NCBI GenBank assembly: GCA_027924585.1
Contig: BSBM01000092.1
Location: 5,432,001 to 5,496,000, forward strand
DNA from: Larix kaempferi
Taxonomy: Eukaryota > Streptophyta > Pinopsida > Pinales > Pinaceae
Length of the DNA stretch: 64,000 nt
Direction: 5' to 3'
Shown here: positions 46,971-57,519 of the stretch, in pieces
Layout: every line of letters starts with the position of its first letter
Position numbering within the stretch: the first letter of the stretch is position 1
The notes under the pieces: model-generated
Database searches by the model: none
Told to the model about the DNA's origin: nothing
The model's input: only the letters and a program-made list of their open reading frames with translations
Program-made: the position numbers and the translations under genes

Positions 46971-47905
46971 AAGTTATAACATATAAAAATATTTTGTCCC
47001 AATTTCTATTTTTCGACAAGAAGGATCGTCAGCCCCTTCTTTTCGTAGTTAATTGTGAAAACATTTATCCAGCAATTCAGCTATATCCATAATGGAGAAC
47101 ACAAGAAGGATCGACCAACCCTTCTTGCAGTGTCGAGCTATTATGAAAATCATATTGGGAATAAGAAAGGTAGGTCGACCCTTCAATTTCGAGGGAATTG
47201 TTAAACTAGAACACCTTGGAATTTCTAACATCTAAAAATAGTTTGTCCCGACTTCCGTTTTCCGACAAGAAGGATCGGTCGCCCCTTCTTTTCGTAGATA
47301 ATTGTGAAAACCTTTATCCAAGAATTCAACTATATCCATAATGGAGAACACAAGAACGATCGACCGAGCCTTCTTGCAGTGTCGAAATATTATGAAGAGA
47401 ATATTGATAATAAGAAGGGTAGACCGACCCTTATTTCAGTGTCGAACTATTATGAAAATAATATGGGGAATAAGAAGGGTCGAACAACCCTTCAATTACG
47501 AGGGAATTGTAAAAATAGAACATCTCGGAAGTTATATCATATAAAAATGGTTTGTCTTGACTTCCTTTTTATGACAAGAAGGATCGGCCACCCCTTCTTT
47601 TCGTAGTTAATTGTCAAAACATTTATCCATCAATTCAACTATAGCCATAATGGATAATACAAGAAGGATCGACCGACCCTTCTTGCAGTGTCGAACTATT
47701 ATGAAAAGAATATTAGGAATAAGAAGGGTTGGTCGACCCTTCATTTAGGAGGGAATTGTAGCAATAGAACACCTTGGAGAAAGAGTGACCGCTCTTTCTC
47801 TGAAAATATTTCTACTTGCTAGCAAAGTCTTTAAAGCAAAACTTCTATAAATTTTGTGACACGTGGAATGCTTATATTATGACACGTGGCATATTTGATT
47901 TTTAA
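46971..47905. repeat. palindrome-array repeat, copy I
   Basis: Three macro-units of about 249, 309 and 249 bp. Each starts with an AAGTTATAACATATAAAAAT-like box and a GACAAGAAGGATCGGTCGCC box. It then has two or three 60-bp units centred on a GAAGGRTCGACCGACCCTTC palindrome (starts 47105, 47165; 47354, 47414, 47474; 47663, 47723) and closes with GAGGGAATTGTAAAAATAGA. It ends in an imperfect 24-bp palindrome (47777-47800) and a tail with two CACGTG boxes (47860-47865, 47883-47888). Confidence 0.88.
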
Positions 47906-49142
47906 AATTAGTTTAAAGATTGTTTAAATGAATATTAAGGAAATTAATGGTACCATTTAACGTTTGGGGATTGTTTTAAGCTCCTGCGTTTTCTGAACTA
48001 GCAACGACGATGTTATATGACCGGGATCCAAATGAGAAGTATAGCTTGCAGTTTTTGGAGAAATGAGAAGTAGTTGGAGATGAAGATGGTGTAAGGAATT
48101 TATGGGGCAACTCCAAATAAATAGAATTTCCTTAACGAAGTTTAAAACTGATACACTCCAAATTAGTTTTAAACTGATAATAGTTGAGCTGCCCCATTAT
48201 TCCTCGAGAATGGGGAAACTCCCCAGTAGACAGAGTAGAGAGAATGGGGCAGCTCCCTTGTAGACAGAGCAGAGTGAATGGGGCATCTCCCCAGTAGACA
48301 TGGATCTGCCCCAAGGTGAGGGCTGCTTTGAATGCATAGAGAGCCGAGGTACCAGAGTTGCAGCTAGCTAGGCGGTGAAGGGACTTGTGAGCAAAGAATC
48401 GAGAAGGAGCCATAAAGCCGCACATGTGAGGGCAGGCAAGTGTAAGCAAGGGAGGTGGTATATTGCATGGGGCACGCGTGCCATGTTACGAGCACCTGGT
48501 TTGAGGCTCCTCCCCCATGTTCCCTCCTCCTGTCCAACACATGGCCCCTTGTATAATGGTGACGCCTGCATCCAGGGTTAATATATGGTATACTTGATTC
48601 ACATAAACAATTTTGTTTCTTAAAAACAATCATGGGAAGTAATTGCATAATTTAATATATATGGTATACTTGATTCACATAGGCTGAAACTTACGGCGAA
48701 TATTATTCAGCCTACTGTAGGAGCCTGCTGTAGGCCATTTAATGCGTTGGCAGCAGGCATGTTGGCCATTGGATTTTCAAGGAATCAATTGGAGTGATAT
48801 GTGTACGATTAATCCAGAAAAATATTTTTAATCCATCAACACAGTGGCTACTCACTATATATAGGCTAACCATGCCCCATATCACAGCAAACTGAAATCG
48901 TCCGGGAAGCCATGTAATTTTCTTTTACTTCCTCTGTTGTTTTATGAGAAATGCTTGATTCTTATGATCGCTCCCCAGTTCTCCTCATGATATATGACTT
49001 TTTACCGCCAACCTTTTCATTTAATTATTGCCTATAGTTGATCATAAGTTTTTCCCGTGAACCTTTTAATTTAATTATTGCTTGTAGTTGATTATAAGTT
49101 TTTCCCGCGAACGATGGAGCATTTCGTTTAATTATCTATCTT
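47906..49142. other. intergenic with small tandem repeats
   Basis: At 48200-48315 there are three units of about 45 bp containing GGGGCAGCTCCCCAGTAGAC. At about 49005-49110 an AATTATTGCCTATAGTTGAT block followed by AAGTTTTTCCCG repeats, with a third diverged copy near 49287. No gene recognised. Confidence 0.55.
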
Positions 49143-49957
49143 GATGACTACTGCAACTGTTGAAGACCACATGTGATGATGGCTCCATCCCATCCTTACA
49201 TCCATCTATTGCATATCTATCTCACCGGTCACGTTGTCAGGTCGAATTAGTGCACGTCGTCACATGTATTGGTCACATCTATTGTTCTTATTGCCCATAG
49301 TTGATTGTAAATTTTTCTCATGAATGATGGATCATTTGTCGGACCTATGTTAGAAAACGACGGCTCCATTCTGTCCATATATCCATCAATGGCAGACCTA
49401 CCAATCTCTTCCGGTCATGTTGTCAGATGCCTAACATTCCAAGATGAGCAATTCTATGTACAAATGATGGTTCCTAACAGAGATGCAATGGGTTGCTTCA
49501 GAACTACGTTAAGCTTTTCATTTATTTTATTGCCTGTAGTTGATATATGGGCATTTCGAGCCAAGTCCCAATACATGGATTTGTCATTAAATGAAAAGAT
49601 TAACGTAGTTGTGAAGCAACCTATTTCATCTCTGTTAAGAACCATCATTTGTACACAGAAATGCTGATCTTGGAATGTTAGCCATATGACAACATGACCG
49701 GAAGAGATTGGTAGGTCTGCCATTGATGGATATATGGACGGAATGGAGCCATCATTTTCTAACAGAGGATTTGAATTCACTCACAAAAATTATAATCACT
49801 GAAATCCAGCAAGAATATGCAACTATGGAACAATACATGTGATGACGCGCAATAATTCGACCTGAAACTGTGATCGGTGAGATAGATTTGCAATAGATGG
49901 ATGTAGATGGGATGGAGCCGTCGTCACATGCGTTCGTCAAAAGTTGCAGCATTCATC
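49143..49957. repeat. 815-bp inverted repeat (two arms of about 380 bp)
   Basis: The sequence 49143-49524 is matched by the reverse complement of 49588-49957, with a spacer of about 63 bp. Shared blocks include GGCTCCATCCCATC, ATCCATCTATTGCA, ACATGTATTG, TATATCCATCAATGGCAGAC, CTCTTCCGGTCATGTTGTCA and GGTTGCTTCA-AACTACGTTAA. Arms are roughly 80-90% identical by eye, best near the centre. Both strands therefore encode nearly the same short ORF. It could be a fold-back transposable element or a hairpin-RNA locus; no terminal duplication was found. Confidence 0.9.
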
Positions 49958-50600
49958 GAGTGTTGTTTTAGTACCAGACCATGCTGTCAACTTCTTCTTA
50001 TTGCGCCAAGTTGAAGGTAGAAGGAGTGTGCTTTCATAGTCAACAACGTTTTGTTCATTCAACTCCAGTTATTTTTTGATTTCTTCGGGATGAAGAAACA
50101 AATTGTTCATGGGGGAGATGTTGGAGGATCTTAGGTCGGTCACCTGACTAGGTCCTCCGTTTGACCACTTCAGAGAACATGTCAAACCGTCGTGTTGATC
50201 AATGTTAAATTGTAATTAGCATTATAGTGTGTCTGGGAAGGCATGCATGAGTTGCTTGTTTTTGAAATTATACAAGGAATGTGTTGAATATAATTGTACC
50301 ACTGATGAAAAAACTATTCAGTAATGAAAGTCTATAAATTTCCTTCCTTTCTCTGCTAATTTTTATTTCCCACAATGACAGTCTGTAAATTTCCTTCCTT
50401 TCTTTGTTAATTGTTATTTGCAATAAATTATGTGTGTCTGTAAATTTTCTTCTTTTCTCTGTTAATTGTTATTTCCAGTAGATATTTTCCATTGTGTTAT
50501 TCTTCATGTTTGGATGAAAGTAATATTAAATCAGAATTCATATGTTTATGCTCTGGTTTACCGCATCTAAATATTCACCAATCTTATGCTAAAATTGATA
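49958..50600. other. intergenic with possible LTR fragment and a triple repeat
   Basis: CATGGGGGAGATGTTGGAGG near 50109 looks like a polypurine tract followed by a copia-type LTR start (TGTTGGAGGATC), but no matching end or partner was found. At 50331-50480 there are three units of about 60 bp beginning GTCTRTAAATTTCCTTCCTT. Confidence 0.4.
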
Positions 50601-50631
50601 TTGGATTCATTTATGACCAATGCCCAATATT

Positions 50632-51435
50632 AATGGAGAACGCAAGAAGGATCAACCGACCCTTCTTGCAGTGTTCAACTATTATGAAAACAATACCGGG
50701 AATAACCAAGGTCAGTTAAACATTTAAAAATAGTTTGTCCCGACTTCCGTTTTCCGACAGGAAGGATCGATTGTCCCTTCTTTTTGTAGTTAACTGTGAA
50801 AACCTTTATCCAACAATTCAGTTATATCCATAATGGATAACACAAGAAGAATCGACCGACCCTTCTGACAATATTGAAATATTATGAAAATAATATTGGT
50901 AATAAGAAGGGTCTATTGACTCTTCTTGCAGTGTCAAAATATTATGAAAGTAATACGGGGAATTTTTTATTTGTAAATTGCAATTTCCATTTCTAAATGT
51001 TCAAAGTTTTAAGGTGAAAAATTATAACATATAAAAACTGTTTGTCCCAACTTCCATTTTCTGAAAAGAAGGATTGGTCGCCCCTTCTTTCATAGATAAT
51101 TGTGAAAAGATTTATCCAACAATTCAACTATAGCCATAACGGAGAATACAAGAAGGATCGGCCAACCCTTCTTGCAGTGTCGAACTATTATGAAACAAAT
51201 ATTGGGAATAAGAAGGGTCGGTTGACCCTTCATTTAGGAGGGAATTGTAACAATAGAAAACATTGGAGAAAGAGCAACCGCTCTTTCTTTGAGAATATTT
51301 CCACTTGCCAGCAAAGTCTTTAAAGCAAAAATTATATAAATTTTGTTGTTAAAATTTTGATATTTGGTATCCTAGGGTGACATGTGGAATGATCATATTG
51401 TGACATGTGGCATATTTGATTTGGAACTTTGAGTA
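50632..51435. repeat. palindrome-array repeat, copy II
   Basis: Same family as copies I and III: GAAGGATCAACCGACCCTTC-type units near 50645, 50845 and 51152, the GACAGGAAGGATCGATTGTC box, and the terminal GAGAAAGAG/CTCTTTC palindrome (51266-51289). The shared tail runs to GGCATATTTGATTTGG. It is more eroded than III and contains an AT-rich block also found left of copy I. Confidence 0.85.
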
Positions 51436-52213
51436 GACCCAAAAGTATATTGTTTGTATTTAAAAAAAAAACAAAAAGAAAGAATGTTTCTGTTTGGTTA
51501 ATCGCAGTCAGAATCATTCCAACTAATGGCATCACTATCTGCATTGTCGTCTGGAAATGTCCTTTTCCAACACAGTATCTTACTTAAATTTTAATTATTG
51601 AATACAATTACAAAAGAGCACCTAGAATCAAAATGGAAGACACAATTATTGAATACAATTACAAACGAGTGCCCAACAGCTCGTGCCATACTGAGTATGG
51701 TCAAAAATCCAGAGTAGATCAAACTGAGGAGCATACAACCAGGATAATTGCAGATAAAACCCGAGTTGACTCAACTCTTCTCGACAGGGGTTCTCACTGT
51801 CGTTAAGAAGCACCAACAATCCCTTATACACTGGCCCAAAAAGGAGTTACCCTTCCCAGCAACACCTGCGGAGGGTGCTGCAGGAACCAAGTTTCCACAG
51901 TGGCATTGAGAATATGCTTTACCCACAAATCTCTTATCGCAGAAAGTTAACTAGATATCATCAACTTGACAGCATACTATTTACTAATCATTCACATATT
52001 ATGTAAGCAATTCGCAGATTCAACATAATGTAAACATTCACAATAACATATCCATTCTACTTAATTGCATGAACCACTATCATTCAATCCACAACATAAT
52101 AGACATAATGCAACATTCACCACCGCACAGGCACAGAATTAGAACAATAATCAGACATCTTCATGCATTCATTAAACTCTACGGTAAAACTGTCGTAGGA
52201 ACAATCAAAATAT
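51436..52213. other. intergenic, nothing recognised
   Basis: AT-rich. The phrase GAATACAATTACAAA occurs twice near 51600-51665. No gene or element ends seen. Confidence 0.4.
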
Positions 52214-52391
52214 AATGTTGCGGATCCAAATTAGACCAAAAAGAGGATTTCTCCACTATCTCTCTCTCTTCTAATCTGCCCTTAGGCTTACAATTCACTT
52301 TTATTTATATGCTATTCAATGGTCCATATTGACCGATTCTAACAATTGAATATTGACCGAGAAGCCCCCATAACAAAACCATGCTAACATC
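52214..52391 (-). repeat. possible small LTR, minus strand
   Basis: On the minus strand it runs TGTTAGCATGG to GGATCCGCAACA (178 bp) with a TATAAATA box in the middle. TG...CA ends and a central TATA box suggest an LTR, but no second copy, PBS or target duplication was found. Confidence 0.25.
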
Positions 52392-52439
52392 CAGAGTCTG
52401 CACCGAGACTGAACTTCCAAAGACATGGAAAAATACATA

Positions 52440-53077
52440 GAAAAAACAGTGAGTCACCAGCTAAAAATCCACAGAAAAAACAGTGAGCCACCAGCGAGCC
52501 GGACGCTGACCACCAAGACCGGCACAAATGCAGACCGGGAAGATCAATCAGGGAGCAGGGTGCTCCCCCCGTGGGGAAACTTGTTCTTCATGAGGGAAGT
52601 CCCTCGAGGTACTATCCATATAATCTTTCAGAGCAGACTTGAGCAAGCGAACACTGACCGAATGAGTTTGTTGGATGCCTTTTATAATTTGGAGGGCTTC
52701 ACGGAGGCCATGAGCCAACTGGTTCCTCGCTTGAACTTCGCGAGCGAACAAGATCCTCACCGCCCAATAGGGGTTGGAGATTATTTTTTGGCCCAAGTGG
52801 GATTCGTATTCCTGGAGAAGGGATAATTCGCGGTGTGCTATCTGCGCCTCTATCGGAGCAGGCGTCTCTGCTAGATACTGAGCCCCCCAATTGAAGGTTT
52901 GTGGGGCAGACTCTTCCATCCCCATGGTGTGCTATTGAGACGAGCCTTCTCCCTGAGAGCAACTTTCCACCCAGGTCGTGAAGACCCTACACCTCTGCTG
53001 GATCCACTGTGTCTACAAACCCTCATACGGGAAGCCATGATATACCAATTAAAAAAGCTGAACCACCATAAATCCAC
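52440..53077 (-). pseudogene. unrecognised minus-strand ORFs
   Basis: Two overlapping minus-strand frames look protein-like but match nothing I know. One, at 53077-52871, includes MASRMRVCRHSGSSRGVGSS. The other, at 52925-52548, is 125 codons (NWGAQYLAETPAPIEAQIA..., REALQIIKGIQQTHSVSVRL) and is predicted helical, with many Gln, Glu and Arg. They may be one gene with a frameshift. A possible LTR lies just downstream. Base composition is richer in GC than the surroundings. Confidence 0.35.
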
Positions 53078-53714
53078 CTAGAAGTTCATCCAAGCTTTAA
53101 ATTGCAGGTCTCTCGAATGGAGGTCACCTACTCCATTGAAAATATTTATAGGAATTTATGTGGAAAGCAGGGTGGAGAGCTGACTTGACTCCCAGATAGT
53201 TTCACAGAAGCCCGCACATACGAGAGGATTGCCATTAATGGCTTTGTAGATATTGAATGACTCCAAATCCATGTAAAAGGCCATCTCGTAAAATTGAAAA
53301 TCAATTTGCAATACTTGCTCGGCAGCGCGGTACAACCAGAATTACTGCCTTCAGCATGGAGGCAGTTATGCGTAAGGAAGCAATGATAGCAACGAATTGT
53401 GTAAACCGGCATTAGCATAATGATTGAGGGCGTAATTTATTGGAGGCATGACGTTATAGGGCGTCTGGCTGACCCCTGCCCCGTGTCATCCTCCACTACC
53501 GTCCCTTCAAACCAGCCTGCATCTGTCCAAATAGTACTGCCATGATGGTTGATAGTACTGTCATAATGGTTGATAGAGGTGTAGACGACGAAAGCTAAGC
53601 ATTGAGCTACAGAGTATTAAATGCGGCAGCTTCACTACTGTCCCTTCAAATGAGCCTGCATCTGTCTGAATAAAAGATGCCGCCAACGTTTAGCGATTGA
53701 CAAGGACAATCTAA
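53078..53714. other. intergenic with minor duplications
   Basis: AGTACTG-CAT-ATGGTTGAT is tandemly duplicated near 53534-53575. A TACYGTCCCTTCAAA...AGCCTGCATCTGTC phrase occurs near 53499 and again near 53637. No gene recognised. Confidence 0.45.
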
Positions 53715-54955
53715 AATGACCCTTCTTGTAGAAGGATCGAGCGACCCTTCTTACAGTTTCAAACTAATATGAAAATAATATTGGGAATAAGAAGGGTCGG
53801 TTGACCCTTTTGAGAGTGTCGAACTATTATAAAAATAATATTGGGAATAAGATGGGGCGGTCGACCCTTCAATTACGAGGGAATTGTAAAAATAGAACAT
53901 CTTGTAAGTTATAACATATAAAAATGGTTTCTAACGACTTTTGTCTTTGATCCTTGTTTTTCGACAAGAAGGATCGGCTACCCCTTCTTTTCGTAGTTAA
54001 TTGTGAAAACCTCTATCTAGCAATTCAACTATATCCATAATGGACAACACAAGAAGAATTGATCGACCCTTCTTGCAATGTCCAAGTATTATGAAAACAA
54101 TATTGGGAATAAGAAGGGTCGTCTGAGCATTAAATTTTGAGGGAATTATAAAAACAGAGCACCTTGGAAGTTATAACATATAAAATTGTTTGTCCCGACT
54201 TCCATTTTCTGACAAGAAGGATTGGCTGCCCCTTCTTTTCGTAGTTAATTGTGAAAACATTTATACAACAATTCAGCTATATGGATAATGGAGAACACAA
54301 GAAGGATCGACCAACCCTTCTTGTAGTGTTGAAATATTATGGAAATAATATTGGGAATAAGAAGGGTCGACCGACCCTTCTTGCAGTGTCGAACTATTGT
54401 AAAAATAATATTGGGAATAAGAAGGGTCGATCGACCCTTCTTGCAGTGTCGAACTATTGTGAAAATAATATTGGGAATAAGAAGGGTCGGCCGACCCTTC
54501 AATTACGAGGGAATTGTAAAAATAGAACACCTTGGAAGTTATATCATATAAAAATGGTTTTCCCTGACTTCTTTTTTAGGACAAGAAGGATTGGCCACCC
54601 TTTCTTTTCGTAGTTAATTGGAAAAACCTTTATCCAACAATTCAGCTATAGCCATAATGGAGAATGCAAGAAGGATCGACCAACCCTTCTTGCAGTGTTG
54701 AACTATTATGAAATGAATATTGTGAATAATAAGGGTCGGCCGACCCTTCATTTAGGAGGGAATTGTATCCATAGAAAACCTTGGAGAAAGAGCGGCCGCT
54801 CTTTCTCTGAGACTATTTTCACTTGCCAACAAAGTATTTAAAGCAAAAATTGTATAAACTTTGTTGTTAAAATTTTGATATCTGCTATCCTAGGGTGACA
54901 CATGGAACGATCTTATTGAGACATGTGGCATATTTGATTTGGCACATTGAGTATA
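53715..54955. repeat. palindrome-array repeat, copy III (best preserved)
   Basis: Contains the clearest run of the 60-bp unit: palindromes start at 54301, 54361, 54421 and 54481, exactly 60 bp apart. The one at 54421-54440 is a perfect 20-bp palindrome (GAAGGGTCGATCGACCCTTC), extending to 24 bp with flanks, and 54481-54500 is also perfect. The copy ends in a perfect 24-bp palindrome at 54784-54807 (GAGAAAGAGCGG and its complement), followed by the shared tail. Both strands are open across the units, a by-product of the symmetry. Confidence 0.9.
54784..54807. repeat. perfect 24-bp palindrome at the end of copy III
   Basis: GAGAAAGAGCGG followed by its exact complement CCGCTCTTTCTC. The equivalent sites at 47777-47800 and 51266-51289 carry central mismatches. 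Confidence 0.95.
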
Positions 54956-55720
54956 GCGAGGTTACTAATGCTGGCCTAACCACAACACAATTAGGAAATC
55001 AAAATTCACTGATAGTAGTTTTAAAGATTAGGCACATGCAAGATGACCCTGTAGTTGGAAATGCTAATTGAAAAATTAACATGAATTTATTAATTTATAA
55101 TAATCATTTGCAGAAATAGATAAATGTTTTAATTAAATAAATTCACTTCAAACATAAAAGACACACAGATCATTAGTAAAGACAAATCCAAACTGTAGAT
55201 CAATGTATGGATTATTGATTGCAAAAATGAAACATTGTTCATAAACAATGTGGATTATTGATTGGAAAAATTAAACAATGTTCATAGATAGTGTGGATTA
55301 TTGATTGCGTATTTGGTAAAGTTTCGAGAACCCGAAACCTGCATTTTCGGATTGCGGATTTTGGGAACGTTGAATAAAGTAAGATTTTGAAGCTTTACCC
55401 TGAATCCTGCATCCTGTAGGAGTAATCTCGGTTGTTCGTTTCTTCCTAGGTCTATGGTCTAGATCTCATCAAGTCAAAAAAACCTTAAATAAACGATTTT
55501 TTTTTCTTCTGATTTTTCACTATCATTTTTACTGTCGGTTTTTACGCTCCTACATGGATTTTACTGTGGAGTTTTTACCAGGGTCACCTACACGGTTTTC
55601 AGTTGAAATCATGTTGGTTTGTCGTGAATTTTGCATCTTCTTTTCGCTCTTTTTCTGTTTATGGGTTAATTTTGACTCTCGTTTGTTTATTTATCATAAT
55701 TTCCCGAAACCTTCATCAAA
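54956..55720. other. intergenic with 49-bp tandem repeat
   Basis: GTGGATTATTGATTG-containing units of about 49 bp occur near 55203, 55250 and 55299. The stretch near 55335-55440 contains CGGATTGCGGATT words. No gene until the ORF at 55721. Confidence 0.5.
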
Positions 55721-56836
55721 ATGTCTCGAACTACCCAGTCCAAGGCACTATATAGGGATTCACTGACCAAGGATCCCAATTTCGGCATTTTCTCAAACAC
55801 CAGTGAGAGGGTGACTGAGGATTATCAAATGGACTGAGCGAAAATTTATTCAATCTTTGACAACCATGACCTTTCAGGCATCAAACAAGACCGGCTAGCC
55901 TATGAAAAAATTAGGGATTCCCAAATTCATGCCATTGCTGCTCGCCCTTCCATCTTACCTTATACAGACCCTATAAAATGGATTGTTGAAAATGCCAATA
56001 CCAAAGATCGATCATTCAATGATTGCGCAGGTTCGCAATTGACTACCTTTCGCTCAGAGGTTTTTATCAGAGCTTTCGCTCTCAAGCCAGCTATACAAAC
56101 CTTGAGTTCTGACTTTATTCAATCCTCCAGGACCAGAAATAATTTTGACGAGATGATGAAATGTTGGATGATGAAACCTAATAGTTCCGTGCCCAAGGTG
56201 GATGATCTCTATCCTATTATTTGGTTCAAGGAACCTTACTCTTTACTTGCAGCCATGCTTTGCAGGCTTTTTGGTCTCCCCAATTTTTCAGTTTTCAAGG
56301 ATGAATGGGATCCCATAGCCCATCATGTGTTAACAACAGGTGAATCCTTTCCCTGGGCATCCATCCTGTCATCAGAAATTAAGACACAAATTCAAAACTA
56401 TGAAAAGGCACCCTCCTCAAAGAAGCCACATTTTTATCTATCAGCCTACATCCTTGATGTCTTCTGCGATGACTTTTAATATCCTAACTTGGGGTGGAAT
56501 TGGACCCCTGAGGCTCCACCAGTTCATATATATCATTCTTCATTATGGGAAAGCAATTATCTACCCTTGCTTTATGGAATTTGTAACCACTTCATGGGTA
56601 CCATTTATTTTAAATTATTTCACCAGGAAGCTCCTGCCTTCTCAGCAGATGCCATAACCTTCATCAACACCATTGGGGACTGGTATGTTTATGAGTCTTC
56701 TGCATTTATCAAAGTTTGGGGAAGTGACACTATTCACCTGTTGTCCAGAATTGTTGATTCGGATTTATGTGGGAACGAAACAAAAGATAGCATATACAGA
56801 ATCATATATAGAGATATATTGCAGATAACACAGTGA
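55721..56836 (+). pseudogene. unrecognised ORF, about 350 codons, two stops
   Basis: One frame runs from ATG 55721 (MSRTTQSKALYRDSLTKDPN) to about 56786, with TGA at 55835 and TAA at 56477 only. Between them the frame is clean for more than 200 codons (FRSEVFIRAFALKPAIQTLS, DDLYPIIWFKEPYSLLAAML, LFGLPNFSVFKDEWDPIAHH, WNWTPEAPP). A globular, Trp-rich protein is implied. After about 56760 the sequence changes character, and the same style of coding may resume at 57405-57515 (SYQTITAGVYKKITGPKNRG). I do not recognise the family; a plant transposon accessory gene is one possibility. Confidence 0.55.
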
Positions 56837-57404
56837 TACAGTAAACGCATATTCTATTAAATAGCGAAAATAGAACAAACTGTAAAATACAATAGCTAGA
56901 ATGGTGGTAGCTATCTCTGAGAAGAGATGTGGCCGCTATGCTCATTCGTGCCAAGATGAATACAAAGAGAGGCAGAAAGGGCCTATTTATCATAAGAATG
57001 AGGGAAAGAATCCCAATCATCCAAAAACCTAACCCTAGAAGATGAACTGTCATAAAGTTTGCGGCCCCAAGGTGGTTAGATGAACAGTCAACTTCCCGGG
57101 GTCATAACTTTTGCATACGATCTCCGTTTAGGGCGCTTGGTAGCCCGTTGGAAAGGTCTAACCGAGATTTAAAACTTTCGAATGGGCCCAAATGCATGTC
57201 GTTGGAAACCATTTGGTCCCCCAAATCGCCAAAAAATGTCGTTTAGGGCCTCAAAATGGCTCCGGAAGTTCAGGACCCGAAAAACTGCTAAAAATAGTAA
57301 TTTGCCAAAATTGCCAGAAGACTGTTTTGAGCCAGTTGGAAGAGGTGGGCCGCCACCGATATCCACTTGGATCAATTGTACCTGACGGGTTGGTTATTCA
57401 ATAA
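56765..57404. other. non-coding insertion after the 55721 ORF
   Basis: GC-richer in 57040-57370 and read most naturally on the minus strand, where it resembles an LTR or leader (CGGTTAGACCTTTCCAACGG and a T-rich end near 56820-56880). Boundaries and target duplication could not be fixed. Confidence 0.35.
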
Positions 57405-57519
57405 GTTTCCTATCAGACTATCACTGCTGGAGTCTACAAGAAAATTACTGGTCCTAAAAACAGAGGCTGGCCTAAGTTCTCTCTAAATCTTGTCCCACTA
57501 GTTATTCCTACATCAACCT

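Noticed and set aside
48132-48648. Minus-strand ORFs of 67-105 codons
   Set aside because: They overlap each other in different frames and partly translate the 45-bp GGGGCAGCTCCCC repeat.
49320-49780. Two similar proteins on opposite strands (115 and 108 codons)
   Set aside because: They are the two arms of the inverted repeat read from each side; the resemblance follows from the palindrome and does not indicate a gene pair.
54245-54613. Repeat proteins on both strands of the palindrome array
   Set aside because: The 60-bp unit is a multiple of three and nearly self-complementary, so open frames appear on both strands by symmetry.
53715-54830. CRISPR array, because of regular palindromic repeats
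   Set aside because: This is a plant nuclear context. The 60-bp units repeat as wholes with no unique spacers, and no cas genes occur.
57169-57404. Proline- and glycine-rich ORFs on both strands
   Set aside because: Three overlapping frames are open in a GC-richer non-coding insert; none has protein-like features.
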